Below the pieces are notes generated by a model, which worked only from the letters and a program-made list of their open reading frames with translations, ran no database searches and was not told the DNA's origin. Shown piece after piece: positions 50,874 to 60,271 of a stretch of DNA of 64,000 nt; the stretch's first letter is position 1; every line of letters begins with the position of its first letter. The translations under genes and the position numbers were made by a program. The DNA is from Blastococcus sp. TF02A-26 (GTDB lineage: Bacteria > Actinomycetota > Actinomycetes > Mycobacteriales > Geodermatophilaceae), in contig NZ_QOHG01000007.1 in NCBI RefSeq assembly GCF_003319125.1, forward strand, positions 1 to 64,000, read 5' to 3'.

Positions 50874-51079
50874 CGGGCCATCATCCCCCGCTGCGGGGGC
50901 AGGCGGCGGCGGGCAGGCACCCGGACGGGTGTGGTGTGCCGCGCGTCACGCCGGGACCGGGTAGGTTCCGCAACTCCCGTCGATGCGTGCAGCGGCTCCG
51001 ACGCCGGTGTTAGCTTGGACGATCACCATGAGCGCCGTCCGACCGGACGGTGACCCCCCAACCGCAGGAGTACCGACGC

Positions 51080-51580
51080 GTGTCCACCCCCACTGAGAAC
51101 GAGCAGGGCATCTGGCTGACCCAGGAGGCCCACGACCGGCTGAAGGCCGAGCTCGACCAGCTGGTGGCGAACCGTCCGGCGATGGCCGCCGAGATCAACG
51201 CCCGCCGCGAGGAGGGCGACCTCAAGGAGAACGGCGGCTACCACGCGGCCAAGGAGGAGCAGGGCAAGCAGGAGGGCCGCATCCGGCAGCTCACCGACAT
51301 CCTGCGCAAGGCGACCGTCGGTGACGCGCCCACGGAGGTCACCGAGGCGGCGACGGGCACCGTGATCACGATCCGCTTCAAGGGCGACGACGAGACCGAG
51401 AAGTTCCTGCTGGGCTCCCGCGAGATCGCCGGCACGACCGACCTCACCGTCTACTCGCCGGAGTCCGCCCTGGGCGCGGCGATCATGGGTGCGGCGCCGG
51501 GGGCCACGGTCACGTACCAGGCGCCCAACGGCCGGGACATCACCGTCGACGTCGTCGCCATCGAGCCGTTCGTCCCCTGA
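51080..51580 (+). CDS. greA: GreA transcript cleavage factor
   Basis: A 166-residue Gre factor. The N-terminal coiled coil carries the catalytic acidic loop ARREEGDLKENGGYHAAKEE (Asp/Glu at the tip), and the C-terminal FKBP-like domain has TVITIRFKGDDETEKFLLGS and SPESALGAAIMGAAPGATVT. GTG at 51080 follows GCAGGAG. It lies divergent from mca, as in mycobacteria. Confidence 0.95.
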   Translation: MSTPTENEQGIWLTQEAHDRLKAELDQLVANRPAMAAEINARREEGDLKENGGYHAAKEEQGKQEGRIRQLTDILRKATVGDAPTEVTEAATGTVITIRFKGDDETEKFLLGSREIAGTTDLTVYSPESALGAAIMGAAPGATVTYQAPNGRDITVDVVAIEPFVP

Positions 51581-51600
51581 CCGGGGCGGACCGCCCGCGC

Positions 51601-51921
51601 ATGGCGCGCTCCCGCCGCGCCGAGAACACCGGCTTCGAGTGCGGCCACTGCCACGTCGCCGTCCCGGCGAACACCGACGGGCACTACCGCAACCACTGCC
51701 CGTACTGCCTGTGGTCGCTGCACGTCGACGACCTGCCCGGTGACCGGGCGAGCGAGTGCCGGCAGCTGATGCAGCCGATCGGGCTGGTGGAGAAGTCCGG
51801 CAAGGGCTGGCAGGTGGTGCACCGCTGCACGGCGTGCGGCCACCGCCAGCCCAACCGGCTGGTCCGCGACGGCGACGCCCCCGACGACTTGGACCTGGTG
51901 CTCTCGCTCCCCTGGCTCTGA
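51601..51921 (+). CDS. RNHCP domain protein
   Basis: A 106-residue zinc-binding protein with CGHC (~15-18), the namesake HYRNHCPYCLWSLHVD (~29-44) and a third Cys pair (CTACGH, ~77). Four or more Cys/His suggest one or two zinc ions. The RNHCP family has no firmly known function. ATG at 51601, 20 bases after greA, probably co-transcribed. Confidence 0.88.
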   Translation: MARSRRAENTGFECGHCHVAVPANTDGHYRNHCPYCLWSLHVDDLPGDRASECRQLMQPIGLVEKSGKGWQVVHRCTACGHRQPNRLVRDGDAPDDLDLVLSLPWL

Positions 51922-51926
51922 CACCG

Positions 51927-51947
51927 CCGGCGCACCGTGTGCGCCGG
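51927..51947 (+). terminator. hairpin after RNHCP gene
   Basis: A perfect 9-bp stem (CCGGCGCAC / GTGCGCCGG, 51927-51935 with 51939-51947) with a 3-base loop, six bases after the stop codon. Confidence 0.6.
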
Positions 51948-51957
51948 TCGTGACGCC

Positions 51958-52026
51958 ACTCCTGGGTGTTGCCCCAGCTCTCGCGGTGCTGCAGCGGCGC
52001 AGGAGCGCGCGGAACACCGGAGGAGT
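51958..52026. repeat. nested palindromic repeat, copy 3
   Basis: A 69-bp imperfect hairpin with outer arms ACTCCTGGGTGTT and AACACCGGAGGAGT and an inner CGGTGCTGCAGCGG centre. Same family as copies 1, 2 and 4. Lies between convergent RNHCP and M3 peptidase genes. Confidence 0.78.
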
Positions 52027-52040
52027 GCGCCGGACGCGCG

Positions 52041-52108
52041 CGTTGCGGGTGTTGCTCACGGGTCGCGGGTGCTGCAGCACCCGCGGAGCACGGAGAACAC
52101 CCGCAACG
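52041..52108. repeat. nested palindromic repeat, copy 4
   Basis: A 68-bp hairpin with outer arms CGTTGCGGGTGTT and its complement, and a perfect 20-bp inner palindrome GCGGGTGCTGCAGCACCCGC at 52065-52084. The outer arm differs from copy 3, the core is shared. Confidence 0.8.
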
Positions 52109-52140
52109 GGAGCCGGCCCGGGCTGCGACTGCGGAGGAGG

Positions 52141-54189
52141 TCAGGCGGCGAGACCTCGACGGCGGAGCAGCGGCGCGGGGTCGGCGTCGCGGCCGCGGAC
52201 CGCGCGGAAGGCGTCCAGCGGGTCCACCGACCCACCGACGGCGAGCAGCCGGCTGCGGAAGACGTCGCCGTTCTCCCGCCGCAGCCCACCGTTCTCCCGG
52301 AACCACTCCACGGTGTCGGCGTCGAGGACCTCCGACCAGATGTAGGAGTAGTAACCGGCCGAGTAGCCACCGGCGAAGACGTGCTGGAAGTAGGTCGTGC
52401 GGTAGCGCGGCGGGACGAGGTCGGACGCCACCCCGGCCGCCTCGAGCGCGCGGGCCTCGAACTCCGCCGGGTCGCCGATCTCGGTCTCCGAGGTGATCCG
52501 GTGCCATGCCTGGTCGAGCAGCGTCGCCGCGAGGTACTCCTGCGTCGCGAAGCCCTCGCCCCACAGCGCCGCGGCGTCCAGTGCCGCCACCACCTCGGCC
52601 GGCAGCGGTTCGCCGGTGTCCACGTGGCGGGCGTAGTGGTCACGGACCTCCGGCCACATCGCCCACATCTCGTTGACCTGGCTGGGGAACTCGACGAAGT
52701 CCCGGGGCACCGCGGTGCCGGCGAACCGCGGGTAGGTGACCGCCGAGCTGAGCGCGTGCAGCGTGTGGCCGAACTCGTGGAACAGCGTGTCGACCTCGGT
52801 GAGGGTCAGCAGCGTCGGCTGGCCCGGAGCGGCCCGGTTGACGTTGAGGTTGTTGACGACGACGGGCCGGGTGTCGAGCAGCCGGGACTGCGACACGAAG
52901 CTGCTCATCCACGCCCCACCGCGCTTGCCCTCGCGCGCGAAGAAGTCACCGAGGTAGAGCCCGACCGGAGCGCCGTCGGCGTCGCTGACCTCCCAGACCC
53001 GGACGTCGGGGTGGTAGCCGGCCAGCTCGGGCCGCGGGGTGAACCGGTAGCCGTAGAGGAGCTCGGCGGCGTGGAAGACGCCGTCGACCAGCACCCGGTC
53101 CAGCTCGAAGTAGGGCCGCAGCGCCGCGGTGTCGACGGCGTAGCGCTCGGCCCGCACCCGCTCGCTGTAGAAGGCCCAGTCCCAGGCGGCGAGCTCGACC
53201 CCGTCCGCGGCGGCGAGCTCGGCGAGGGCGGCGGCCTCGGCCCGGGCGTTGGCGACCGACGGGCCGACCATCGTGGCGAGCATCGCGTCGACGGCCTCCG
53301 CCGTCCCCGCGGTCTGGTCGGCCAGTACCAGGTCGGCGTGGCTGTCGAACCCGAGCAACCGGGCCCGCTCGGCCCGCAGCCGGGCGATCCGGACCGCGAC
53401 CGGTCCGTTGTCGTGCTCGCCGGACGACGCCCGGCCGACCGAGGCCTCGAACACCCGCCGGCGCAGTTCGCGGTCGCGCAGCTTGGCGAGCACCGGCTGC
53501 CCCGTCGGCAGCACCAGCGTGAGGAGGTAGCCGTCCAGGCCCCGGTCGGCGGCGGCGCGGGCGGCGGTGGCGATCTCCTCGTCCCCCAGCCCGTCGAGCT
53601 CGGCGACGTCGTCCACCCGCACGGCGGCGGCCTCGGTGGCCACCTGCAGGTTCTGCGCGAAGGTCGTCGACAGCTCCGACAGCTGGGCGTTGAGCTCGGT
53701 CAGCCGGGCGCGACCGCCCTCGTCCAGCCGGGCACCGGCGAGCACGAAGTCCAGGTGGTAGCGCTCGACCAGGCGCAGCGACTCGGCGTCCAGCCCGGCG
53801 GTCTCCCGGCCCGCGTGGACGGCGTCGATGCGGGCGAACAGCGCGGGGTCCAGCCGGATGGCGTCGGAGTGGGCGGACTGCACCGGGGCGAGCTCGCGCT
53901 CGATCTCCCGCAGCCGCGGCGTCGACATCGACGACGAGAGGTTGCCGAGGACCGCGTTCGCCCGGCGGAGCAGCCGGCCGGCGCGCTCCAGCGCGACGAC
54001 GGTGTTCTCGAACGACGGCGGCTCCGCCGAGCCGGTGATCGCCTCGACCTGGGCGCGGTGCTCGGCCATGCCGGCCAGCACGGCCTCACGGCAGTGCTCC
54101 AGCGTGATGTCGGCGAACGGCGGCAGCTCGAACGGCAGCGGGGAGGGCTCGAGCAGCGGGTTGGCGGAGGACGGCCCGGCATCGGTCAC
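52141..54189 (-). CDS. dcp: M3 family peptidyl-dipeptidase Dcp
   Basis: A 682-residue M3A metallopeptidase. The zinc site is VDTLFHEFGHTLHALSSAVT (HExxH) with the downstream Glu in VEFPSQVNEMWAMWP. N-terminal helical domain and the GDFFAREGKRGGAWM segment are typical of Dcp/oligopeptidase A. No signal peptide, so cytosolic peptide turnover. Start GTG 54189; the longer frame upstream reads through the permease gene out of frame. Convergent to the RNHCP gene. Confidence 0.93.
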   Translation of the reverse strand: MTDAGPSSANPLLEPSPLPFELPPFADITLEHCREAVLAGMAEHRAQVEAITGSAEPPSFENTVVALERAGRLLRRANAVLGNLSSSMSTPRLREIERELAPVQSAHSDAIRLDPALFARIDAVHAGRETAGLDAESLRLVERYHLDFVLAGARLDEGGRARLTELNAQLSELSTTFAQNLQVATEAAAVRVDDVAELDGLGDEEIATAARAAADRGLDGYLLTLVLPTGQPVLAKLRDRELRRRVFEASVGRASSGEHDNGPVAVRIARLRAERARLLGFDSHADLVLADQTAGTAEAVDAMLATMVGPSVANARAEAAALAELAAADGVELAAWDWAFYSERVRAERYAVDTAALRPYFELDRVLVDGVFHAAELLYGYRFTPRPELAGYHPDVRVWEVSDADGAPVGLYLGDFFAREGKRGGAWMSSFVSQSRLLDTRPVVVNNLNVNRAAPGQPTLLTLTEVDTLFHEFGHTLHALSSAVTYPRFAGTAVPRDFVEFPSQVNEMWAMWPEVRDHYARHVDTGEPLPAEVVAALDAAALWGEGFATQEYLAATLLDQAWHRITSETEIGDPAEFEARALEAAGVASDLVPPRYRTTYFQHVFAGGYSAGYYSYIWSEVLDADTVEWFRENGGLRRENGDVFRSRLLAVGGSVDPLDAFRAVRGRDADPAPLLRRRGLAA

Positions 54190-54211
54190 CGGGCCATCCT
54201 CCGCCCCCGGC

Positions 54212-55018
54212 TCAGCGGGTGGAGGTCCGGGAGTACAGCCGCACCGCCAGCGGCACGAACACCGCGAGGAAGCCGACGGTCCACAGCAGCGTGTAGACCA
54301 CCGGGTGCTGCAGCGACCACGCGTCGGGGGCCGGCGCACCGGCCACCGAGTTGCCGAACAGGTCGCGGGCGGCCTGGACGACGGCGGACACGGGGTTCCA
54401 CTCGGCGAAGGTCTGCAGCACCGACGGGAAGCTCTCCAGCGGCACGAAGGTGTTGGCCACGAAGGTCAGCGGGAAGATCACCATGAAGCTCGCGTTGTTG
54501 ACGACCTCCGGTGTGCGGACGAGCAGCCCCACCACTGCCATCAGCCAGCTGATCGCGTAGGCGAAGAGCAGCAGTACCAGGAAGCCGCCGATGGCCTCCG
54601 GCACCGAGCTGTTGATCCGCCAGCCGACCACCAGTCCGGTCAGCGCCATGACGACGATCGAGATGGCGTTGAGGCCGAGGTCGGCGACCGTGCGCCCGAT
54701 CAGTACCGCCGCACGCGACATCGGCAGCGACCGGAAGCGGTCGATCAACCCCTTCTGCAGGTCCTCGGCGAGGCTGGCCCCGGTGGTCGTGCTCCCGAGC
54801 ACGATCGTCTGGGCGAAGATCCCGGGGAGCAGGAACTCCGCGTAGCTCACGTCGCCGGGCACGTCGATCGCGCCTCCGAAGACGTAGCGGAAGAGCAGCA
54901 CGAACATGATCGGCGACAGGGTCGCGAACACGATCAAGTCGGGGACCCGCTTGACCTTGATGAGGTTGCGGCGGGTGATGGTCGCGCTGTCGGCGACCAC
55001 CGCGGACAGGGCGCTCAT
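54212..55018 (-). CDS. ABC-2 exporter permease (DrrB-like)
   Basis: A 268-residue permease with six membrane helices. Signature DLIVFATLSPIMFVLLFRYV, then LPGIFAQTIVLGSTTTGASL, AEDLQKGLIDRFRSLPMSRA, and PLTFVANTFVPLESFPSVLQ, typical of DrrB. Starts with ATG overlapping the ATPase stop. Drug or lipid export is inferred. Confidence 0.92.
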   Translation of the reverse strand: MSALSAVVADSATITRRNLIKVKRVPDLIVFATLSPIMFVLLFRYVFGGAIDVPGDVSYAEFLLPGIFAQTIVLGSTTTGASLAEDLQKGLIDRFRSLPMSRAAVLIGRTVADLGLNAISIVVMALTGLVVGWRINSSVPEAIGGFLVLLLFAYAISWLMAVVGLLVRTPEVVNNASFMVIFPLTFVANTFVPLESFPSVLQTFAEWNPVSAVVQAARDLFGNSVAGAPAPDAWSLQHPVVYTLLWTVGFLAVFVPLAVRLYSRTSTR

Positions 55019-56025
55019 CGGGCACCTCCTGCGGTCGTGGCGGGCTCGCGGCCGGCCTGTTCCGCGGCGTCGGGGGACTCGGCCTCCTCGGTGCCGCGGC
55101 CGGTCAGGGTGAGGAACACGTCGTCGAGGTCGGGCCGGCGCAGCCCCACGTCGAGGACCTCGACGCCGCTGCCCTCCAGCCGCCGCAGGGCCTCGGCGAG
55201 GGCGTCGGTGCCACCGCTCACCGGCATGCTGATCCGGCGGGTCTGCTCGTCGACCTGCGCCTCACCGGCCGCGAGCGGCCGCAGCCGGTCGCGGACCAGG
55301 GCGACGTCGGGACCGCGGCCGACGGTGAGCTCCAGCCGCTGCCCGCCGACCTGGGCCTTCAGCTCGTCACCGGTGCCGCGGGCGATGACCCGGCCCCGGT
55401 CGATGACCACCATGGAGTCGGCCAGCCGGTCGGCCTCCTCCAGGTACTGGGTCGTGAGCAGGATCGTCGTCCCGCCGTCGGCGAGGTCGGCGATGAACTC
55501 CCACATGCCCAGCCGGCTGCGCGGGTCCAGCCCGGTCGTCGGCTCGTCGAGGAACAGCACCCGTGGGCGGGCGATGAGCGAGGCCGCGATGTCGAGCCGG
55601 CGGCGCATGCCGCCGGAGTAGGTCTTCGCCGGGCGCGACGCGGCGCCCACGAGGTCGAAGCGCTCCAGCAGCTCCGCGGCCCGTGACCGGGCCTCCCGCC
55701 GGCCCAGCCGGTAGAGCCGGCCGACCATCTCCAGGTTCTCGGCGCCGGTCAGGTACTCGTCGACCGCGGCGTACTGGCCGGTCAGCCCGATCGCGGCCCG
55801 CACCTGCGCGGCGTCGCGGACCACGTCGAGCCCGACCACCTCCACGCGCCCCTCGTCGGGCTGCAGCAACGTGGCGAGGGTGCGGACGACGGTCGTCTTG
55901 CCCGCCCCGTTGGGGCCCAGCAGACCGAGGACGCTGCCCTCGGGGACGCTGAGGTCCACGCCGGCCAGCGCGGTGGTGGCACCGAAGCGCTTGACGAGCC
56001 CCTCGACGACGATGGCGGGAGTCAT
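55015..56025 (-). CDS. ABC exporter ATPase (DrrA-like)
   Basis: A 336-residue ATPase: Walker A LGPNGAGKTTVVRTLATLL, signature YSGGMRRRLDIAASLIARPR, Walker B VLFLDEPTTGLDPRSRLGMW, switch ILLTTQYLEEADRLADSMVV. The C-terminus has the DrrA regulatory domain (RRPDLDDVFLTLTGRGTEE). Gln replaces His in the switch loop (TTQYL), as in many DrrA proteins. ATG at 56025 with a -10 seven bases upstream, so probably leaderless; the very long frame extending left of the start is out-of-frame reading of the AAA gene. Confidence 0.93.
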   Translation of the reverse strand: MTPAIVVEGLVKRFGATTALAGVDLSVPEGSVLGLLGPNGAGKTTVVRTLATLLQPDEGRVEVVGLDVVRDAAQVRAAIGLTGQYAAVDEYLTGAENLEMVGRLYRLGRREARSRAAELLERFDLVGAASRPAKTYSGGMRRRLDIAASLIARPRVLFLDEPTTGLDPRSRLGMWEFIADLADGGTTILLTTQYLEEADRLADSMVVIDRGRVIARGTGDELKAQVGGQRLELTVGRGPDVALVRDRLRPLAAGEAQVDEQTRRISMPVSGGTDALAEALRRLEGSGVEVLDVGLRRPDLDDVFLTLTGRGTEEAESPDAAEQAGREPATTAGGAR

Positions 56026-56032
56026 GCGCCGC

Positions 56033-56038
56033 ACGCTA
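56033..56038 (-). promoter_or_regulatory. -10 element of DrrA-like gene, likely leaderless
   Basis: Minus strand TAGCGT ends seven bases before the ATG at 56025. No clear -35. Fits the leaderless spacing seen elsewhere in the window. Confidence 0.45.
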
Positions 56039-56168
56039 GGGCGAGGCACCGACAGTTCCCGAACCGATTCCGCGGCACGCGTGTCCACTGCATGCCCGGT
56101 CCGACCGCGGCCGACGCCGGAACTCATCGGGCGCTGCCGACCCGTGGCCGCGACCACCTGCGGAGTCG

Positions 56169-56174
56169 TACCTT
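56169..56174 (+). promoter_or_regulatory. -10 element of AAA ATPase gene, likely leaderless
   Basis: TACCTT ends seven bases before the GTG at 56182, and no Shine-Dalgarno precedes that start. Confidence 0.4.
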
Positions 56175-56181
56175 TGGCGGG

Positions 56182-57663
56182 GTGACGGACCCCGCCTCCA
56201 CGGCACCCGCTCCCCCCGCCCCCGACGCCCCTGCTCCGACGACCCTCGGCGAGCTCCGCGCGAGCGGCGCCGCCTTCCGGCCGGTCAAGGCCGAGATCCG
56301 GGCCAACCTGCTGGCGCGGCTGGCCGCCGGCGAGCCCTCGCTGCCCGGCATCGTCGGGTTCGAGGACACCGTCGTCCCCGAGGTCGAGCGGGCCCTCATC
56401 GCCGGCCACGACCTCGTCCTGCTCGGCGAGCGCGGCCAGGGCAAGACCCGCCTCATCCGCACCCTGGTCGGCCTGCTCGACGAGTGGACGCCGGTGCTGG
56501 CCGGCAGCGAGCTCAACGAGCACCCGCTGCACCCGATCTCGGTGTGGGCGCACCGGCAGATCGCCGAGCACGGCGACGCCACCCCGGTCACCTGGCTGCA
56601 CCGCAGCGAGCGCTTCGGCGAGAAGCTCGCCACCCCCGACACCAGCGTCGGCGACCTGATCGGCGACGTCGACCCGATCAAGGTCGCCGAGGGCCGCACG
56701 CTGGGCGATCCGGAGACGGTGCACTACGGGCTGGTGCCGCGCACCAACCGCGGCATCTTCAGCGTCAACGAGCTGCCCGACCTCGCCGAGCGCATCCAGG
56801 TCGCGCTGCTCAACGTGCTCGAGGAGCGCGACATCCAGATCCGCGGCTACCGCGTGCGGCTGCCGCTGGACCTGCTGCTGGTCGCCAGCGCCAACCCCGA
56901 GGACTACACCAACCGCGGGCGGATCATCACCCCGCTCAAGGACCGCTTCGGCACCGAGGTCCGCACGCACTACCCGATCGAGCTGGCCGACGAGATCCGG
57001 CTGCTGCACCAGGAGGCGCACACCAGCGGCCTCGGCGCCCCGGACGACCAGCCGAGCCTGGACAACCCGGTCGTGCCGGAGCACCTCGTCGAGATCATCG
57101 CCCGGTTCACCCGGCTGGTCCGCGAGTCCGGCTCGGTCGACCAGCGCTCCGGGGTCAGCGCCCGGTTCGCGATCGCGGCGCTGGAGACCCTCGCCGGCTC
57201 CGCCGTCCGCCGCGCCGCCGTCGCCGGGGAGACCCGGCCGGTCGCGCGGGTGGTGGACCTGCCCGCGGTCGTCCCGGCCAGCCGCGGCAAGGTCGAGTTC
57301 GCCGACGCCGGCAGCGACCCGGACGACGACCGGGAGCTGGAGGTCCTCGAGCACCTGCTCCGCCAGGCCACCGCGCAGACCTTCCGCGCCCGCTGCGCCG
57401 GGCTGGACCTGACCGGCCTGCAGGAGCACTTCACCGGCGGGGAGACCGTGGAGTCCGGCGAGCTGGTGCCGGCCGCGGCCCTGCTCGGGCAGCTGGGCAC
57501 CATCCCGAAGCTGGCCGAGCTGCTGGGCCGGCTCGGCGTGCCCGAGGGCGAGCAGTCCGCCGAGCAGGCCGCCGCCGCGGTCGAGTTCGCGCTCGAGGGG
57601 CTGTACCTGACCCGCCGGCTCGCCAAGGACACCGACGGCGCCCGCACCGTGTACGGGGCCTGA
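56182..57663 (+). CDS. MoxR/ChlI-like AAA+ ATPase
   Basis: A 493-residue AAA+ protein of the magnesium-chelatase-I-like group. Walker A VLLGERGQGKTRLIRTLVGL near residue 75; the Walker B region reads GIFSVNELPDLAERIQVALL (Asn-Glu in place of Asp-Glu, as in this subgroup), then VRLPLDLLLVASANPEDYTN with the sensor Asn, and an Arg-finger region TPLKDRFGTEVRTHYP. Such ATPases usually act with a VWA partner to insert metals or remodel complexes; the next gene is one. GTG at 56182 chosen for leaderless promoter spacing. Stops one base before the VWA gene starts. Confidence 0.88.
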   Translation: MTDPASTAPAPPAPDAPAPTTLGELRASGAAFRPVKAEIRANLLARLAAGEPSLPGIVGFEDTVVPEVERALIAGHDLVLLGERGQGKTRLIRTLVGLLDEWTPVLAGSELNEHPLHPISVWAHRQIAEHGDATPVTWLHRSERFGEKLATPDTSVGDLIGDVDPIKVAEGRTLGDPETVHYGLVPRTNRGIFSVNELPDLAERIQVALLNVLEERDIQIRGYRVRLPLDLLLVASANPEDYTNRGRIITPLKDRFGTEVRTHYPIELADEIRLLHQEAHTSGLGAPDDQPSLDNPVVPEHLVEIIARFTRLVRESGSVDQRSGVSARFAIAALETLAGSAVRRAAVAGETRPVARVVDLPAVVPASRGKVEFADAGSDPDDDRELEVLEHLLRQATAQTFRARCAGLDLTGLQEHFTGGETVESGELVPAAALLGQLGTIPKLAELLGRLGVPEGEQSAEQAAAAVEFALEGLYLTRRLAKDTDGARTVYGA

Positions 57664-57664
57664 G

Positions 57665-59653
57665 GTGTCGCGTCCCCGCCCCGGCAAGGGGTACCGGTAC
57701 GGCCGCTGGCGGGGCGGGCCCGACCCGCTCGCGGCGCCGTACGACCTGGGCGACGCCGTCGACGAGATCGGTGACTCCGTCCTCGCCGGCAGCGGTGTCA
57801 AGGAGGCGATGCGGGAGCTGCTGCGCCGCGGCATGAACGGCCGGCGCGGGCTCGACGAACTCCGCCGCAGCGTGCGCGACCGGCTGCGGCAGGCCCGCCA
57901 GGCCGGCCGGATGGACGGCACGCTGCAGGAGGTCCGGGAGCTGCTGGACAGGGCGCTGGAGGCCGAGCGCCGCGAGCTGTTCCCCGACCCGGACGACTCG
58001 GCCCGCCTCGCCGAGGCCGAGCTCGACGCGCTGCCGCAGGACACCGCGGGCGCCGTCCGGGAGCTCAAGGACTACCAGTGGCGCAGCGAGGAGGCCCGGC
58101 AGGCCTACCAGCAGATCCAGGACACGCTGCGCCGCGAGGTGCTCGACAGCTCCTTCGCCTCGATGAAGCAGGCGCTGGAGAACGCGACCGAGCAGGACAT
58201 GCAGGCCGTCCGCGACATGGTCGCCGACCTCTCCCGGCTGGTCGACGCGCACAACCGCGGCGAGGACACCGACGAGCAGTTCCAGCAGTTCATGGAGAAG
58301 CACGGGCAGTTCTTCCCCGACGACCCGCAGTCGGTCGAGGAGCTGATCGACTCCCTCGCCCGCCGGGCCGCCGCCCAGGAACGGATGATGGCCGGCCTCT
58401 CCCCCGAGCAGCGGGCCGAGCTGTCGGACCTGATGGCGCAGACGATGCAGGACATGGGCCTGGCCAGCGAGATGGCCCACCTGCAGGACGCGCTGCGCCA
58501 GGCGCGGCCGGACCTGCCGTGGGGCCAGCGCGGGCAGGTGCCCGACGGCGAGCAGTCGCTCGGGCTCGGCGACGCCACCAGCGCCGTCGCGGAGCTCGCC
58601 GACCTGGAGGCGCTGTCCAGCCAGCTCTCCCAGGGGTACGCGGGGGCCTCCCTGGCCGACGTCGACGAGGAGCTGCTCGAGCAGGCCCTCGGCCGCGAGG
58701 CGGTCGACGACCTCGCCGCCCTGCGCCAGCTGGAGCGCGAGCTCGAGCGGCAGGGCTACCTCAACCGGACCGACGGCAAGCTGGAGCTCTCCCCCAAGGC
58801 GGTCCGCCGGCTCGGGGCGACCGCGCTCAGGCGGGTCTTCGCCCGGCTGGACTCGGCCGGCCGCGGCGACCACGACGTCGCCGACGCGGGGTCCGCGGGT
58901 GAGCTCACCGGCAGCTCGCGGGAGTGGCAGTTCGGTGACGAGCAGCCGCTGGACGTCGTCCGGACGGTCCGCAACGCCGTCCTCCGCAACGCCGGCGAGG
59001 AGCGACCGGGCGGCCGACGGGCCGTCCGCATCGCCGTCGAGGACTTCGAGGTCGTCGAGACCGAGCGGCGCACCGGCGCCGCGGTCGCCCTGCTGGTCGA
59101 CCTGTCGTACTCGATGGCGCTGCGCGGCACGTGGGGCGCGGCCAAGTCGACGGCCATGGCGCTGCACTCGCTGGTGACGACGAAGTTCCCGCAGGACGCG
59201 ATCCAGATCATCGGCTTCTCGTCGGTGGCGCAGGTGCTGCGGCCGGAGGCGCTCGCCGAGCTGAGCGTGGACACGCTGCAGGGCACCAACCTGCAGCACG
59301 GGCTGATGCTGGCCCGCCGCTTCCTCGCCCGGCACCGCGACGCCGAGCCGGTCGTCCTCGTGGTCACCGACGGCGAGCCGACCGCGCACCTGGAGCCGGA
59401 CGGGACGCCGTTCTTCTGCTGGCCACCCATGCCGGAGACGATCGCCCGCACCGTCGCCGAGGTGGAGAAGGTGGCCCGGTCCGGGGCGACGATGAACGTC
59501 TTCGCCCTCGACCCCGAGCCCGCACTCGTGCACTTCGTCCACGACATCACCCAGCGCGCCGGCGGGCGGGTGTTCACCCCGGACGGCGACAAGCTGGGCG
59601 AGTACGTGGTCGCGGACTACCTGCGGACCCGCCGGGGGCGCCGCGGCCGATGA
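57665..59653 (+). CDS. VWA domain protein, CoxE-like
   Basis: A 662-residue protein. Residues 1-450 are largely helical and charged, with coiled-coil-like stretches (DELRRSVRDRLRQARQAGRM). The C-terminal ~200 residues are a VWA domain with an intact MIDAS: LLVDLSYSMALRGTWGAAKS (DxSxS), a later Thr (GTNLQHGL) and Asp in VVLVVTDGEPTAHLEP. It partners the preceding ATPase (one-base gap), the usual MoxR-VWA module. Target unknown. Stop overlaps the next gene (ATGA). Confidence 0.88.
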   Translation: MSRPRPGKGYRYGRWRGGPDPLAAPYDLGDAVDEIGDSVLAGSGVKEAMRELLRRGMNGRRGLDELRRSVRDRLRQARQAGRMDGTLQEVRELLDRALEAERRELFPDPDDSARLAEAELDALPQDTAGAVRELKDYQWRSEEARQAYQQIQDTLRREVLDSSFASMKQALENATEQDMQAVRDMVADLSRLVDAHNRGEDTDEQFQQFMEKHGQFFPDDPQSVEELIDSLARRAAAQERMMAGLSPEQRAELSDLMAQTMQDMGLASEMAHLQDALRQARPDLPWGQRGQVPDGEQSLGLGDATSAVAELADLEALSSQLSQGYAGASLADVDEELLEQALGREAVDDLAALRQLERELERQGYLNRTDGKLELSPKAVRRLGATALRRVFARLDSAGRGDHDVADAGSAGELTGSSREWQFGDEQPLDVVRTVRNAVLRNAGEERPGGRRAVRIAVEDFEVVETERRTGAAVALLVDLSYSMALRGTWGAAKSTAMALHSLVTTKFPQDAIQIIGFSSVAQVLRPEALAELSVDTLQGTNLQHGLMLARRFLARHRDAEPVVLVVTDGEPTAHLEPDGTPFFCWPPMPETIARTVAEVEKVARSGATMNVFALDPEPALVHFVHDITQRAGGRVFTPDGDKLGEYVVADYLRTRRGRRGR

Positions 59654-60249
59654 CCGGTCCCCGGCTGCCCGCGACGCAGGTGTTCCCGGTGGTGCTCGCC
59701 TACGGCGACATCCGGCGTCGCGGGCTCCCCGTCCTGGCCGTCGCGTTCCTGCTGGCGTTCTTCCTGGCCGGGCGGCTGAGCGCGACCGCGCTGGACGGGG
59801 TGGCCCCCGTGCTCGTCGGGGTCGCCGTCGGTGGCGCCGTGGTGGTCGCCATGGACCGCGTCAGGCAGCGGCAGTTCGCCGCGGAGTGGGACGGGGTGGC
59901 GCTGACCGTCTCGGCCGTCGGCCTGCACGTCCGCGAGCCGCACGCCGCCACCACCCTGCCGTGGTCGGGCATCACCGAGCTGACCGCCGGGGACGTGGCC
60001 GGCCCGACCGCCCGGGGCATCGGGGACACCGGGCGGGCCGCGGCGCGGTTCGCGCGCGCGACCATGTCGCGGCGCACCGACGCGCTCGCCGGCGCGGGCG
60101 CCACCACCGTGGAGGCGGGGCACCGCTCGCTGTTCGCGCCGGACCCGCGGGGGCGCGCCGTCGTCGTGGTCGGGTTGTTCGAGGACGACTGGCGCAGCGG
60201 GCAGCTGGGCGCCTGGGTGCGCGCCGCCCGGCCCGACCTGCTCGGCTGA
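59650..60249 (+). CDS. membrane protein with PH-like domain
   Basis: A 199-residue protein. Two membrane helices (~27-45 and ~52-70) precede a beta-rich domain (FAAEWDGVALTVSAVGLHVR, TLPWSGITELTAGDV, RAVVVVGLFEDDWRSGQLGA) resembling bacterial PH-like domains. ATGA overlap with the VWA gene places it in the same operon and gives the module a membrane component. Function unknown. Confidence 0.72.
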   Translation: MTGPRLPATQVFPVVLAYGDIRRRGLPVLAVAFLLAFFLAGRLSATALDGVAPVLVGVAVGGAVVVAMDRVRQRQFAAEWDGVALTVSAVGLHVREPHAATTLPWSGITELTAGDVAGPTARGIGDTGRAAARFARATMSRRTDALAGAGATTVEAGHRSLFAPDPRGRAVVVVGLFEDDWRSGQLGAWVRAARPDLLG

Positions 60250-60265
60250 GCCACGCCGCCCTCGC

Positions 60266-60271
60266 TAGGGT
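60266..60271 (+). promoter_or_regulatory. -10 element of paralogue cluster, likely leaderless
   Basis: TAGGGT ends seven bases before the ATG at 60279, inside a 29-base gap after the PH-like gene. It could give the four paralogues their own transcript in addition to readthrough. Confidence 0.45.

Noticed and set aside
55015-58068. 1017-codon minus-strand frame
   Set aside because: Only the part from 56025 down is the ABC ATPase; the rest is antisense to the AAA and VWA genes.
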